DNA of 64,000 nt, from the NCBI RefSeq assembly GCF_014205075.1, contig NZ_JACHMU010000001.1:1364001-1428000 (forward strand), read 5' to 3'. The stretch is from Microbacterium ginsengiterrae. Its GTDB lineage: Bacteria > Actinomycetota > Actinomycetes > Actinomycetales > Microbacteriaceae. The notes under the pieces are model-generated. The model made no database searches, was not told where the DNA came from, and saw only the letters and a list, made by a program, of their open reading frames with translations. Position numbers and translations under genes: made by a program. This document shows, in pieces, positions 43,017 to 50,798 of the stretch; positions within the stretch are counted from its first letter, which is position 1; the number at the start of each line of letters is the position of its first letter.

Positions 43017-43744
43017 CCGACTTCGATCTGCGCGCGGCCGCTACTGCGCGGTTCGCCTGGAACGCCGCGTGGGACCAGACGCTGACCCGACGCCCGGAGT
43101 ACGTCTCCGCAGCACTCGGGCTGGACAGCGCCGCAGAGCGAAGCGGGCATCTCGACCCGAAGACCCGCGCCTTCGTCCGGATCGCATTGAACGCGACGAT
43201 GACCCATCTCGCCCCGCACGCCACGCGGTGCGCGATCCGGGATGCCGTCGCCGCCGGCGCGACCCATGAGGAGATCGTCGAGGTGCTCTTCGTCGCGTGC
43301 ACGATCTCCGTGCACGCGATGAACGCGGATGTCCTCGCAGAGGTGCTCGAAGAGCGGGGTGAGCGCACCGGTCCTGCGCCGCTCTCCGAGGCCCAGGAGC
43401 GGATCAGGGCCGATTTCGCCGCGACGCGTGGATACTGGCGCGACTTCCTCGATCTCACCCTCGAACTCGCGCCCGACTTCCTCGACGCCTATCTCGCCTT
43501 CTCCGGTGCCCCTTGGGAGCACGGCGTCCTCGAACCGAAGGTGCGGGAGTTCCTCTACCTGGCGTTCGACACCTCGGCCACGCACCTGCACATGACCGGT
43601 CTGCGTATCCACATGCACAACGCGCTGGACCACGGTGCGACGCCGGAGGAGATCGTCGAGGTGATGACCATCGCAGCGGGTATGGGGCTCCAGTCGCTCG
43701 ACCTCGCGATGCCCATTCTCTCTGAAGAGTTTGTATCTGACTGA
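43013..43744 (+). CDS. carboxymuconolactone decarboxylase family protein, two-domain
   Basis: 243 residues starting with GTG 43013 that overlaps the previous stop (GTGA). It is a tandem of two CMD units: KTRAFVRIALNATMTHLAPHATRCAIRDAVAAGATHEEIVEVLFVA in the first half and KVREFLYLAFDTSATHLHMTGLRIHMHNALDHGATPEEIVEVMTIA in the second (each quoted in consecutive blocks). Both halves keep the histidine-rich helix but lack CxxC. Such proteins may catalyse decarboxylation or lactone chemistry, but many have no known activity. Last gene of the MBL-led operon before a new promoter region. Confidence 0.85.
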   Translation: MTDFDLRAAATARFAWNAAWDQTLTRRPEYVSAALGLDSAAERSGHLDPKTRAFVRIALNATMTHLAPHATRCAIRDAVAAGATHEEIVEVLFVACTISVHAMNADVLAEVLEERGERTGPAPLSEAQERIRADFAATRGYWRDFLDLTLELAPDFLDAYLAFSGAPWEHGVLEPKVREFLYLAFDTSATHLHMTGLRIHMHNALDHGATPEEIVEVMTIAAGMGLQSLDLAMPILSEEFVSD

Positions 43745-43790
43745 CAATGTGTTAGCTGATATTGACTCGTCTGCAATGTCTAGATAAGTT
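43736..43790. promoter_or_regulatory. promoter of ABC operon with putative operator
   Basis: TTGACT (43762-43767) and TAAGTT (43785-43790) are 17 bases apart. On the minus strand, 43747-43736 reads TTGTCAGTCAGA, 11 of 12 bases like the site at 40866. TCTAGA (43780-43785) adds another small palindrome. Confidence 0.5.
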
Positions 43791-43898
43791 TTCCATAATC
43801 TTGTGCGCCCAACCGGCGCTCAGGTCGACGAGGGACACCCGCATCGCCTCTGTCGAGAAAGACCCACACAGCTGCATGAACCCAAAGGAGGGTTTTGA

Positions 43899-44894
43899 AT
43901 GAACTCCCGCTTCCGCCGCATCCTCGCCGTCAGCGCCGCCGCGGCTCTCGCCACGTCGCTCGTGGCGTGCTCCGGCTCCAGTGACGCCGGCGGCGACGCC
44001 TCGGAGCCCAGCGAGGGCCCCACGGCGATCACCGTCGCCACCTACCCGGTGATGTCCAACGCCGCCGTCTACATCGGGGTCGAGGAGGGCATCTTCGCCG
44101 ACAACGGGCTGGACGTCACTCTCGAGACGATCACCTCGGGTCCGGACTCCGTCCCGACCCTGCTCAGCGGTGACCTCACCTTCACCTCGATCGACGTCCC
44201 CACCCTCATCAACGCCACCAAGGAAGACGTCGGCCTCGTGGCCGTCGGCGCGATGATGGTCGGCGTCGACGTCGACCGCGGATACGTCGGCGTCGTCGCC
44301 GCCCCGGACAAGGGCATCGAGGACTGGGCCGACCTCGAGGGCAAGAAGGTCGGTGTGAATGCGCTCGGCAGCACTCCGGTCGCCCTCATCAGCGCATCCA
44401 TGGAAGCCGTCGGCGCCGACCCCAGCACGGTGCAGTGGGTGCAGATCGCACAGCCGGAGACCATCCCTGCACTGCAGGCCGGGCAGCTCGACGCGGCCAA
44501 CCTCGCTCAGCCTCTGCTGACGGCTGCCGAGGAGGCGGGCTTCGAACAGGTCGGCAACCCCGAGCAGCTCACGGTCGGTGGTGTCCCCACGTTCCTGTAC
44601 GTGACGACGCGAGAGTACGCCGAGAAGAACCCCGAGGTGGTCGCCGCGTTCCAGGAGTCGCTGAACGCGTCCGGTGAGATCGCCAACGGAGATCACGAGC
44701 TCGCCATCGAAACCGCGAAGAAGTCCACCACGGTGGACCCGGCCGTCCTCGACAAGGTCACCGGCCTTCCGATGTGGGGCTCCAAGCCGCTGACGACGGA
44801 GGACCTCCAGAAGTTCATCGATGTCCTGGTCAACGCCGGTCAGCTCGACGAGAGCGACGCCTCGATCGCCGACCAGATGATCTGGAACGGCTGA
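43899..44894 (+). CDS. ABC importer substrate-binding lipoprotein, SsuA/NMT1 type
   Basis: 331 residues with a perfect AAGGAGG before the ATG. Lipoprotein signal MNSRFRRILAVSAAAALATS ends at the lipobox VACSGS (cysteine near residue 24). The mature part matches the nitrate/sulfonate/taurine family: ITVATYPVMSNAAVYIGVEEGIFADNGLDVTLET and SGDLTFTSIDVPTLINATKE. This family binds small charged or aromatic molecules rather than sugars. First gene of a four-gene importer plus an SDR. Confidence 0.9.
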   Translation: MNSRFRRILAVSAAAALATSLVACSGSSDAGGDASEPSEGPTAITVATYPVMSNAAVYIGVEEGIFADNGLDVTLETITSGPDSVPTLLSGDLTFTSIDVPTLINATKEDVGLVAVGAMMVGVDVDRGYVGVVAAPDKGIEDWADLEGKKVGVNALGSTPVALISASMEAVGADPSTVQWVQIAQPETIPALQAGQLDAANLAQPLLTAAEEAGFEQVGNPEQLTVGGVPTFLYVTTREYAEKNPEVVAAFQESLNASGEIANGDHELAIETAKKSTTVDPAVLDKVTGLPMWGSKPLTTEDLQKFIDVLVNAGQLDESDASIADQMIWNG

Positions 44895-44940
44895 CCGACA
44901 GTGATGAGGAGTCAAGATCAACGAGAGCAGGAGATCGCTG

Positions 44941-45759
44941 ATGAACGCGTCAACTGAGGTCACGCGCGCGCCGCGCGCTGACCGACGCGGGCCGAGCACA
45001 TTCGGCTGGCTCCTCATCCAGACCGGTGCGGTCGTCCTGGCGGGGGGAATCTGGTGGCTCGCCTCCGGATTCTTCCCCGCCGGGGCGATCCCCACCCCGC
45101 CGGAGGTGCTGGGCCGGCTGGGGCAGCTGGTGCTGACCGGAGAGTTCTGGTCCGCGATCGGTATCACCGTCGGTACCTTCGCGCTTGCTCTGACCGTCAG
45201 CATCGTCGTGGCCGTCCCGCTCGGCCTCGTGATCGGCGCCAGCACGTTCTGGACCCAGAGCACCCGGTTGCTCTTCGATTTCCTCCGCACCATCCCGCCG
45301 ATCGCATTGCTGCCGCTGCTGCTGCTGGTACTCGGAGCCGACTTCGAGATGGTCTTCGGCCTCGCGGTCCTCGGGGCCATCTGGCCGATCCTCATCCAGT
45401 CGATCTACGCCGCCCGGCAAGGGGAGGCGCTCCTGGTCGACATGTCCGCTGCGTATCGCATCCCGCGCGGGTGGTTCATCCGGCACATCTTCGTCCCCGG
45501 CGCACTCCCGTTCGTGATGACCGGAGTTCGACTGGGCACGACGATCTGTCTGCTGCTGACGATCTCCGGGCAGCTCCTCGGAGCGGCCCCCGGTCTCGGC
45601 CACGAGATCGCCGCAGCCCAAGCCTGGTACGACACCCCGCGCATGTACGCCTATGTCCTGGTGGCCGCGATACTCGGCCTCATCGTGAACGCGGGCGTAT
45701 GGGCGGCGCAACGCCGCCTGCTGCGCTGGCATCCGTCCGTCCGAGGGGAGTCCCGCTGA
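44941..45759 (+). CDS. ABC importer permease, SsuC type (first of two)
   Basis: 272 residues, AGGAGAT before the ATG, six membrane segments (LLIQTGAVVLAGGIWWLAS first). EAA loop: LVDMSAAYRIPRGWFIRHIFVPGALPFVMTG. Its stop overlaps the start of a second, clearly different permease (TGATG), so the membrane part is probably a heterodimer. Many transporters of this family use one permease as a homodimer. Confidence 0.9.
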   Translation: MNASTEVTRAPRADRRGPSTFGWLLIQTGAVVLAGGIWWLASGFFPAGAIPTPPEVLGRLGQLVLTGEFWSAIGITVGTFALALTVSIVVAVPLGLVIGASTFWTQSTRLLFDFLRTIPPIALLPLLLLVLGADFEMVFGLAVLGAIWPILIQSIYAARQGEALLVDMSAAYRIPRGWFIRHIFVPGALPFVMTGVRLGTTICLLLTISGQLLGAAPGLGHEIAAAQAWYDTPRMYAYVLVAAILGLIVNAGVWAAQRRLLRWHPSVRGESR

Positions 45760-46550
45760 TGAAGGCGTTCCGTAACGGGGTCTCGCTCCTCGCGATCGAG
45801 ATCTGGCTGCCGCTGCTGCTCGTGGTCCTGTGGTGGACCGTGAGCGAGTACGTGAACTCGCTGTACTTCCCGCCGCTGCGGGTGATCATGGAGGCGTTCG
45901 CCGAGAACTGGCTCGTGCCGGACAAGGCGCTGTCGAACCTGGTGCCCAGCCTTCAGCTGATCATCGTGGCGTACTCGCTGGCGGTGGTCGCCGGTATCGT
46001 CTTCGGCACCACGCTGGGCCTGGTGCGCCCCCTTGAGCGCGCGGTCCGCCCGATCGTCGAGGCCATGCGCGCCGTGCCCGGCGTCGCTCTCCTACCCCTG
46101 TTCATCGTGCTGTTCGGCATCGATCAGCCGATGCGGATCCTGCTCGTCGCGTTCGGCGCGATGTGGCCGGTGCTGCTCAACACCCTCGACGGTGTGCGAG
46201 GCGTCGAGCCGACTCTGCTCGACATGACCCGCTCGTACCGCGTCGGGCGCGTGCGCCGCCTTTTCCAGGTCATCCTGAAATCTGCCGGCCCTCAGATCTT
46301 CGCCGGCGCGCGGATCTCGCTCGCGGTGACCCTGATCATCATGGTGGTCGCCGAGACCGTGGGTGCCGACGGCGGCGTCGGCTACTTCCTGATGACGGCC
46401 AAGAGCGAGTTCCGCATCTCCGCGATGTGGAGCGCCATGGTCGCCCTCGGCATCCTCGGCTACATCCTCAACATCATCTTCCGCATCGCAGAGCGCTACG
46501 TCCTGCGCTGGCACCGACTTCAGCAAGCCCGATTGGAGAGGACGTCATGA
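45759..46550 (+). CDS. ABC importer permease, SsuC type (second of two)
   Basis: 263 residues from ATG 45759, overlapping the previous stop; six membrane segments (LLAIEIWLPLLLVVLWWTVS first) and EAA loop LLDMTRSYRVGRVRRLFQVILKSAGPQIFAG. It differs substantially from its neighbour but has the same topology. The stop overlaps the ATPase start (ATGA). Confidence 0.9.
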   Translation: MKAFRNGVSLLAIEIWLPLLLVVLWWTVSEYVNSLYFPPLRVIMEAFAENWLVPDKALSNLVPSLQLIIVAYSLAVVAGIVFGTTLGLVRPLERAVRPIVEAMRAVPGVALLPLFIVLFGIDQPMRILLVAFGAMWPVLLNTLDGVRGVEPTLLDMTRSYRVGRVRRLFQVILKSAGPQIFAGARISLAVTLIIMVVAETVGADGGVGYFLMTAKSEFRISAMWSAMVALGILGYILNIIFRIAERYVLRWHRLQQARLERTS

Positions 46551-47395
46551 CCTCGAACTCCACGCCCGCGCAGGGCGCAGCATCCACCACCGTCGCCGCG
46601 CTCGAGGCGCGAGGGCTCGGCCACTCCTACGGTCCGCGCCAGATCCTCGGAGGCATCGACTTCTCGGTCGAGCAGGGCGAGTTCGTGTGCATCGTCGGAC
46701 CGTCCGGCGTCGGCAAGACCACCCTCCTGCGATGCCTGTCCGGGTTGCAGGTGTCGACCGCGGGTGAGCTGCACGTGCTCGGCTCCGTGGTCAAGGAGCC
46801 CCAGCCCGGTGTCGCCCTCGTGTTCCAGGACTACAGCCGCTCGCTCATGCCGTGGGCGTCGGTGCTGGAGAACGTGACACTGCCGCTGCGCGCCAACCGG
46901 GTATCCAAGAAGGACGCGAACGCCCGTGCCTATGAGGCCCTCGAGCAGGTCGGCCTCGCCGCCGCGGTGGGGGACCAGTACCCCTGGCAGCTCTCCGGCG
47001 GGATGCAGCAGCGCGTGGCGATCGCGCGTGCTCTCGCCTACGACCCGACGGTCCTCCTCATGGACGAGCCGTTCGCGTCGGTGGACGCGCAGACCCGCTC
47101 AGACCTCGAGGACCTCGTGCTGCGTCTGCAGCGACGGCTCGGGCTCACCGTCATCCTCGTCACCCACGACATCGATGAGTCGGTGTACCTCTCCGACCGC
47201 ATCGTGGTGCTCGCGGGGTCGCCCGCTCATGTCGCCGAGATCGTCGACGTGCCCCTGGGTGCGGAACGCGATCAGATCGGGACCAAGAGCGACCCGGCCT
47301 TCGCCACGACCCGTGCCCACGTGCACAACCTTGTGCGCGCCGCTGCCGCGGTCTCGCCGTCGACGGGTACGGCGCGCGTGGTGGACGTGCCGTGA
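46547..47395 (+). CDS. ABC importer ATPase, SsuB/TauB type
   Basis: 282 residues from ATG 46547. Walker A GPSGVGKTTLL (about residue 49), Q-loop LVFQDYSRSLMPW, signature LSGGMQQRVAIARAL, Walker B VLLMDEPFASVD and switch histidine VTHDIDES. The RSLMPW sequence after the Q-loop is typical of nitrate/sulfonate ATPases. It powers the two permeases upstream and overlaps the SDR start (GTGA). Confidence 0.94.
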   Translation: MTSNSTPAQGAASTTVAALEARGLGHSYGPRQILGGIDFSVEQGEFVCIVGPSGVGKTTLLRCLSGLQVSTAGELHVLGSVVKEPQPGVALVFQDYSRSLMPWASVLENVTLPLRANRVSKKDANARAYEALEQVGLAAAVGDQYPWQLSGGMQQRVAIARALAYDPTVLLMDEPFASVDAQTRSDLEDLVLRLQRRLGLTVILVTHDIDESVYLSDRIVVLAGSPAHVAEIVDVPLGAERDQIGTKSDPAFATTRAHVHNLVRAAAAVSPSTGTARVVDVP

Positions 47396-48180
47396 TCGCG
47401 CTGGATCTCCGCGACCGCGTGGCGGTCGTCACCGGAGCGAGCGCGGGAATCGGTCGGGCCACGGTCGGGGTGCTCGTCGAGGCGGGTGCCACCGTGCTCG
47501 CGGTCGCCCGCCGGGAGGAGAACCTCCGCGAACTCGCTGAAACGCTGCCTTCCGGTGCCGTGATTCCGCTGCCGCTCGACATCACCGAACCGGATGCTGC
47601 GGCATGGGTGGTCGACGCCGTCGAGGCGGCCGGAGGCCGTCTCGACATCCTGGTCAACGCCGCGGGCGGGTCTCGCACGGTCGCCGTCGACGCACCGGAC
47701 TCGGCCTGGGACGAGGCGATGGAGCTCAATTTCAGTGGAGGTCGGCGTCTCTCCCAGGCGCTGATACCGTTCCTTCGGTGCAGTGAACACGGCCGCATCA
47801 TCACGGTCACCGGCTCGTCCGAACCTGCCACCAACCCCGTCTTCGCGGACGCGTCGCGCGCCTCGGCACTGAATGCGTCGAACTCGGCGAAGGCTGCGGC
47901 GCACGCATGGAGCAAGGGCCTGTCTCGTGAGCTCGGGGTCGACGGCATCACCGTCAATTGCGTGGCACCTGGCACGATCCTCACCGAACAACTGGCGCGC
48001 ATCTTCCCCACTGAGGAGGACCGCCGCCGGCACGTCGAGGAGATGGGCATCCCCGCCGGCCGATTCGGAGCCCCGATCGAACTCGCGCACACCATCGCCT
48101 TCCTGGCGTCGGATCTCGCCGAGTACATCACCGGCGAGATCATCAGTGTCGACGGCGGGAAGCGACGCTTCGCGTTCTGA
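47392..48180 (+). CDS. SDR-like protein without the catalytic tyrosine
   Basis: 262 residues from GTG 47392. Cofactor motif TGASAGIGRATVG, NAAGG, and C-terminal ISVDGGKRRFAF are normal. The active-site region reads TGSSEPATN and then LNASNSAKAAAHA: the lysine is kept but the position four before it, normally tyrosine, is serine. Similar substitutions occur in some SDR branches with altered chemistry. Translational coupling to the importer suggests it acts on the imported compound or an early intermediate. Confidence 0.82.
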   Translation: MIALDLRDRVAVVTGASAGIGRATVGVLVEAGATVLAVARREENLRELAETLPSGAVIPLPLDITEPDAAAWVVDAVEAAGGRLDILVNAAGGSRTVAVDAPDSAWDEAMELNFSGGRRLSQALIPFLRCSEHGRIITVTGSSEPATNPVFADASRASALNASNSAKAAAHAWSKGLSRELGVDGITVNCVAPGTILTEQLARIFPTEEDRRRHVEEMGIPAGRFGAPIELAHTIAFLASDLAEYITGEIISVDGGKRRFAF

Positions 48181-48210
48181 AGAGGCCCTCTCTCCGGGCG
48201 CGAAGAATTA

Positions 48211-48251
48211 GGAAGGGGAGGAGCGGATTCGTTGTCCGCTCCTCCCCTTCC
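48211..48251. terminator. strong bidirectional terminator
   Basis: GGAAGGGGAGGAGCGGA (48211-48227) and its exact reverse complement (48235-48251) form a 17-base-pair stem with a 7-base loop between two convergent SDR genes. Confidence 0.92.
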
Positions 48252-48260
48252 GTCTGTCGC

Positions 48261-49073
48261 TCAGTCCACGTCGTCCTGGTACTGGTGGAAGGCCTGCTCG
48301 ATCCGACTGAACCTCTTCGCGACGGCGGACCACCGGTCGGGATGGGTGATCGCATACGGGTCGTCGTTCTCGATCGCGCGCACCGTGATGCGCCCTACTT
48401 CCGACGGCTCGAGCCAATGCGTGCTCGACGAGAACGACAGGTCGATCGCGGCATCCTGCAGCGCGCCCTTATCGCCGTCCGGGCGGTGACGAGTGCTCTG
48501 CGCGATGTTCGTGCGCACCGATCCGGGCACCAGCTGCGTGACGTGCACGCGGCTGCCGGCTTCCTCGAGTTCGAGTTGCAGAACCTCGGTGAGCGCCGCG
48601 ACGCCGAACTTCGACACCGCATAGGCGCCCAGCCGGGCGAACGGCGTCAGGGTCGACATCGACGTCGTGTTGACGATGTGGCCGCCGTGCGGGTTGGCTT
48701 CGAGGATCGGCAGGAAGGTGTGCACTCCATGGATCACGCCGTAGAGGTTCACGTCGAGCATCCAGCGCCAGTCGGCCATCGTCAGCTCGGCGATCGGGGC
48801 GAACGGCCCGACGCCGGCGTTGTTGACGACGATCTCGATGCTGCCGAACTCGGCGACCGCGGTGGCTGCGAGCTCTTCCACGCTCTCCAGACGGCTGACG
48901 TCGGTGGCGACCCAGAGCGCACCGATCTCGGCGGCGGTCTGTTCAGCGGCCGCTGCGTCGACGTCTGAGATCATCACGTGCGCACCTTCGGTGATGAGCG
49001 CCTCCGCGATGCCACGACCGATGCCGGATGCACCGCCCGTGACCACCGCGGAGGCGCCATGCACGCGGGTCAC
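48261..49073 (-). CDS. short-chain dehydrogenase (SDR)
   Basis: 270 residues from GTG 49073, with CGGAGG 7 bases upstream. Complete classical SDR: TGGASGIGRGIAEAL, NNAGVGPFAPI, YAVSKFGVAALTE; the C-terminal 60 residues (WLEPSEVGRITVRAIENDDPYAITHPDRW) resemble the longer SDRs acting on hydrophobic alcohols or ketones. It follows the flavin oxidase gene by 25 bases, so it may oxidise or reduce the oxidase product. Confidence 0.88.
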   Translation of the reverse strand: MTRVHGASAVVTGGASGIGRGIAEALITEGAHVMISDVDAAAAEQTAAEIGALWVATDVSRLESVEELAATAVAEFGSIEIVVNNAGVGPFAPIAELTMADWRWMLDVNLYGVIHGVHTFLPILEANPHGGHIVNTTSMSTLTPFARLGAYAVSKFGVAALTEVLQLELEEAGSRVHVTQLVPGSVRTNIAQSTRHRPDGDKGALQDAAIDLSFSSSTHWLEPSEVGRITVRAIENDDPYAITHPDRWSAVAKRFSRIEQAFHQYQDDVD

Positions 49074-49098
49074 GCGACGCCTCCGGAGACTCGGGTCA

Positions 49099-50661
49099 TC
49101 ACGCGCGGTAGCTTCCCGGCCACACGCCGTGACGTCCGGCGGCGAGGATGCCCTTCGGGTCGACGGCATCCTTGATCTTCTCGACGAATCGGCGGTACGC
49201 GTGGTCGTTGAAGGAGAGCTGGTCGGACACGAGGTCCATGAGGTCCACGTGTGCCCGGTACTCGGTGAAGCCGCGCTTGCCCGCCTCGACGACGAGTTTC
49301 TTCATCGTGGTGTACGAGTTGCGGAAGAGCTCCTCATCCGTCACGTCGAACGTGATGCTGTTCACGGCGACGCAGGTGCGGTCGTTCGGGAAGTACAGTG
49401 CGCATACGTGGTTCAGACCGACCGCGTCGACGATGACGTCGCGGATCATGTCGATGCTCTCGACGACGGTGTCGCCCTTCAGCGGGAGCACGGGGGCGAA
49501 GGCGATGTGGCCGACGTTGGCGGGCGTGGCCTGGATGATGTCCATGTTCGGGATTCCGGCCTGGACCTTGTCGACGAACTTCGTGATCTCGCCCCACTCG
49601 TCGCGCGCGAAGATCCGATCGGAGATGACACGACCACCCTCGATCGCCTCCCACGCGGTCCGGATCCGCTCGAGGTGGTGGTCGACGACGACGCGGTCTC
49701 CCCAGAGCGCCGTGCGCGCGCCCCAGCGTCCGAGCCCGGTGCTGTCCCCGAGCTCGTTGAGTTTCTCGTCACTCATCGCAGCATCAGCGCGAAGGTACAT
49801 GTCACGCGTCTCGTCGAACTGTGCGGACATCGTGACGAGGTTCTGGATGCTGGGAACGCCGCGGACAACGCCGTCGAGGCGGAGCTCTCGGAAGATGTCG
49901 ATCGCCTGGGCGAGCTGCTCGTGGCGCGGGATGGTGAGGAACAATGGAGCGAACGCCTCGGGGCGGCGCATGAGCCAGATGCCTGCGCGCGTGACGATGC
50001 CGTAGTTCGACTGGAAGAACAGCTGATCGAGGACCGGACCGTATCCGCGGGTGTACAGGTGCCAGGAGTCGTTGCCCGGCTGGGCGCCGAGCCCGGTGCG
50101 GAGGATCTCACCGTCTGCGAGCACGACCTCGAGGCCGCAGATCTTCTGGAAGTCGGACCCGTAAGGGGCATACGTCATGCCGTTGTCGAGCGAGTTGCCG
50201 ATCACGCTGCCCCAACCGAGGTCCGGGATCGAGAACCAGAGATCCTCGTGACCGGCGCGATCGAGTGCCTCGCGCAGTTCGAACCATGAGACACCGGGCT
50301 CGACGACCGCGTAGGCGAGCTCCTCGTTGATCTCGAGAACGCGGTTCATCTCGCGAAGGCTGATGAGGACTGAGCCGCGGACACGGGGCGAGGGGCCGCC
50401 GTATCCGTTGTTGCGGCCCTGCGATGAGGTCCACAGCGGCACGCCGTGCTCGTTGGCGATGCGGACGATGGCCTGGATCTGCTCCGTCGAGTGCGGGAAC
50501 AACACGAGCGAGGAGTCGTATGTGCGGTCCTCGATGTTCCAGAACGGGTCGCGATAGTTGTCACGCTCTTCCTGCGAACGGAGAGCGTGCTCGTCGCCCA
50601 CGACGGCGACAAGCAGATCGGCGATCTGAGGGTCAAGCTGATAGGGAGCGGCATTCACCAT
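49099..50661 (-). CDS. FAD-linked oxidase of the vanillyl-alcohol oxidase / 4-cresol dehydrogenase family
   Basis: 520 residues, the length of eugenol and vanillyl-alcohol oxidases. PCMH-type FAD domain: VPLWTSSQGRNNGYGGPSPRVRGSVLISL (in blocks), YAVVEPGVSWFELREAL, PDLGWGSVIGNSLDNGMTYAPYG. The cap domain continues to GHIAFAPVLPL and ends ILAAGRHGVWPGSYRA. These enzymes oxidise para-substituted phenols, making quinone methides and then alcohols or aldehydes. AGGACT precedes the ATG. The control region is shared with a divergent serine hydrolase. A phenolic substrate is inference from the family. Confidence 0.85.
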   Translation of the reverse strand: MVNAAPYQLDPQIADLLVAVVGDEHALRSQEERDNYRDPFWNIEDRTYDSSLVLFPHSTEQIQAIVRIANEHGVPLWTSSQGRNNGYGGPSPRVRGSVLISLREMNRVLEINEELAYAVVEPGVSWFELREALDRAGHEDLWFSIPDLGWGSVIGNSLDNGMTYAPYGSDFQKICGLEVVLADGEILRTGLGAQPGNDSWHLYTRGYGPVLDQLFFQSNYGIVTRAGIWLMRRPEAFAPLFLTIPRHEQLAQAIDIFRELRLDGVVRGVPSIQNLVTMSAQFDETRDMYLRADAAMSDEKLNELGDSTGLGRWGARTALWGDRVVVDHHLERIRTAWEAIEGGRVISDRIFARDEWGEITKFVDKVQAGIPNMDIIQATPANVGHIAFAPVLPLKGDTVVESIDMIRDVIVDAVGLNHVCALYFPNDRTCVAVNSITFDVTDEELFRNSYTTMKKLVVEAGKRGFTEYRAHVDLMDLVSDQLSFNDHAYRRFVEKIKDAVDPKGILAAGRHGVWPGSYRA

Positions 50662-50713
50662 TGAGAGTCCTACTCAGTCGGGTCATCAGCGCAGTGGAGC
50701 ATCCACCTGGCTA

Positions 50714-50741
50714 TTTGTCATTTGTCAGACGACACTATAGT
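50714..50741 (+). promoter_or_regulatory. promoter with embedded putative GntR operator
   Basis: TTTGTC (50714-50719) and TATAGT (50736-50741) are 16 bases apart. TTGTCAGACGAC (50722-50733), like the 40866 site, lies between them. It sits in the divergent region between the oxidase and esterase genes and could control both. Confidence 0.55.
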
Positions 50742-50798
50742 AGTTATCTGGCACGCTGCATTGCATGCTCAGGACCCATACCGATGAGTGGAGCAAAG

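Noticed and set aside
43752..45395. Minus-strand frame of about 550 codons opposite the binding protein and first permease
   Set aside because: The plus-strand genes have lipobox, ribosome binding site and membrane topology; the reverse product has none.
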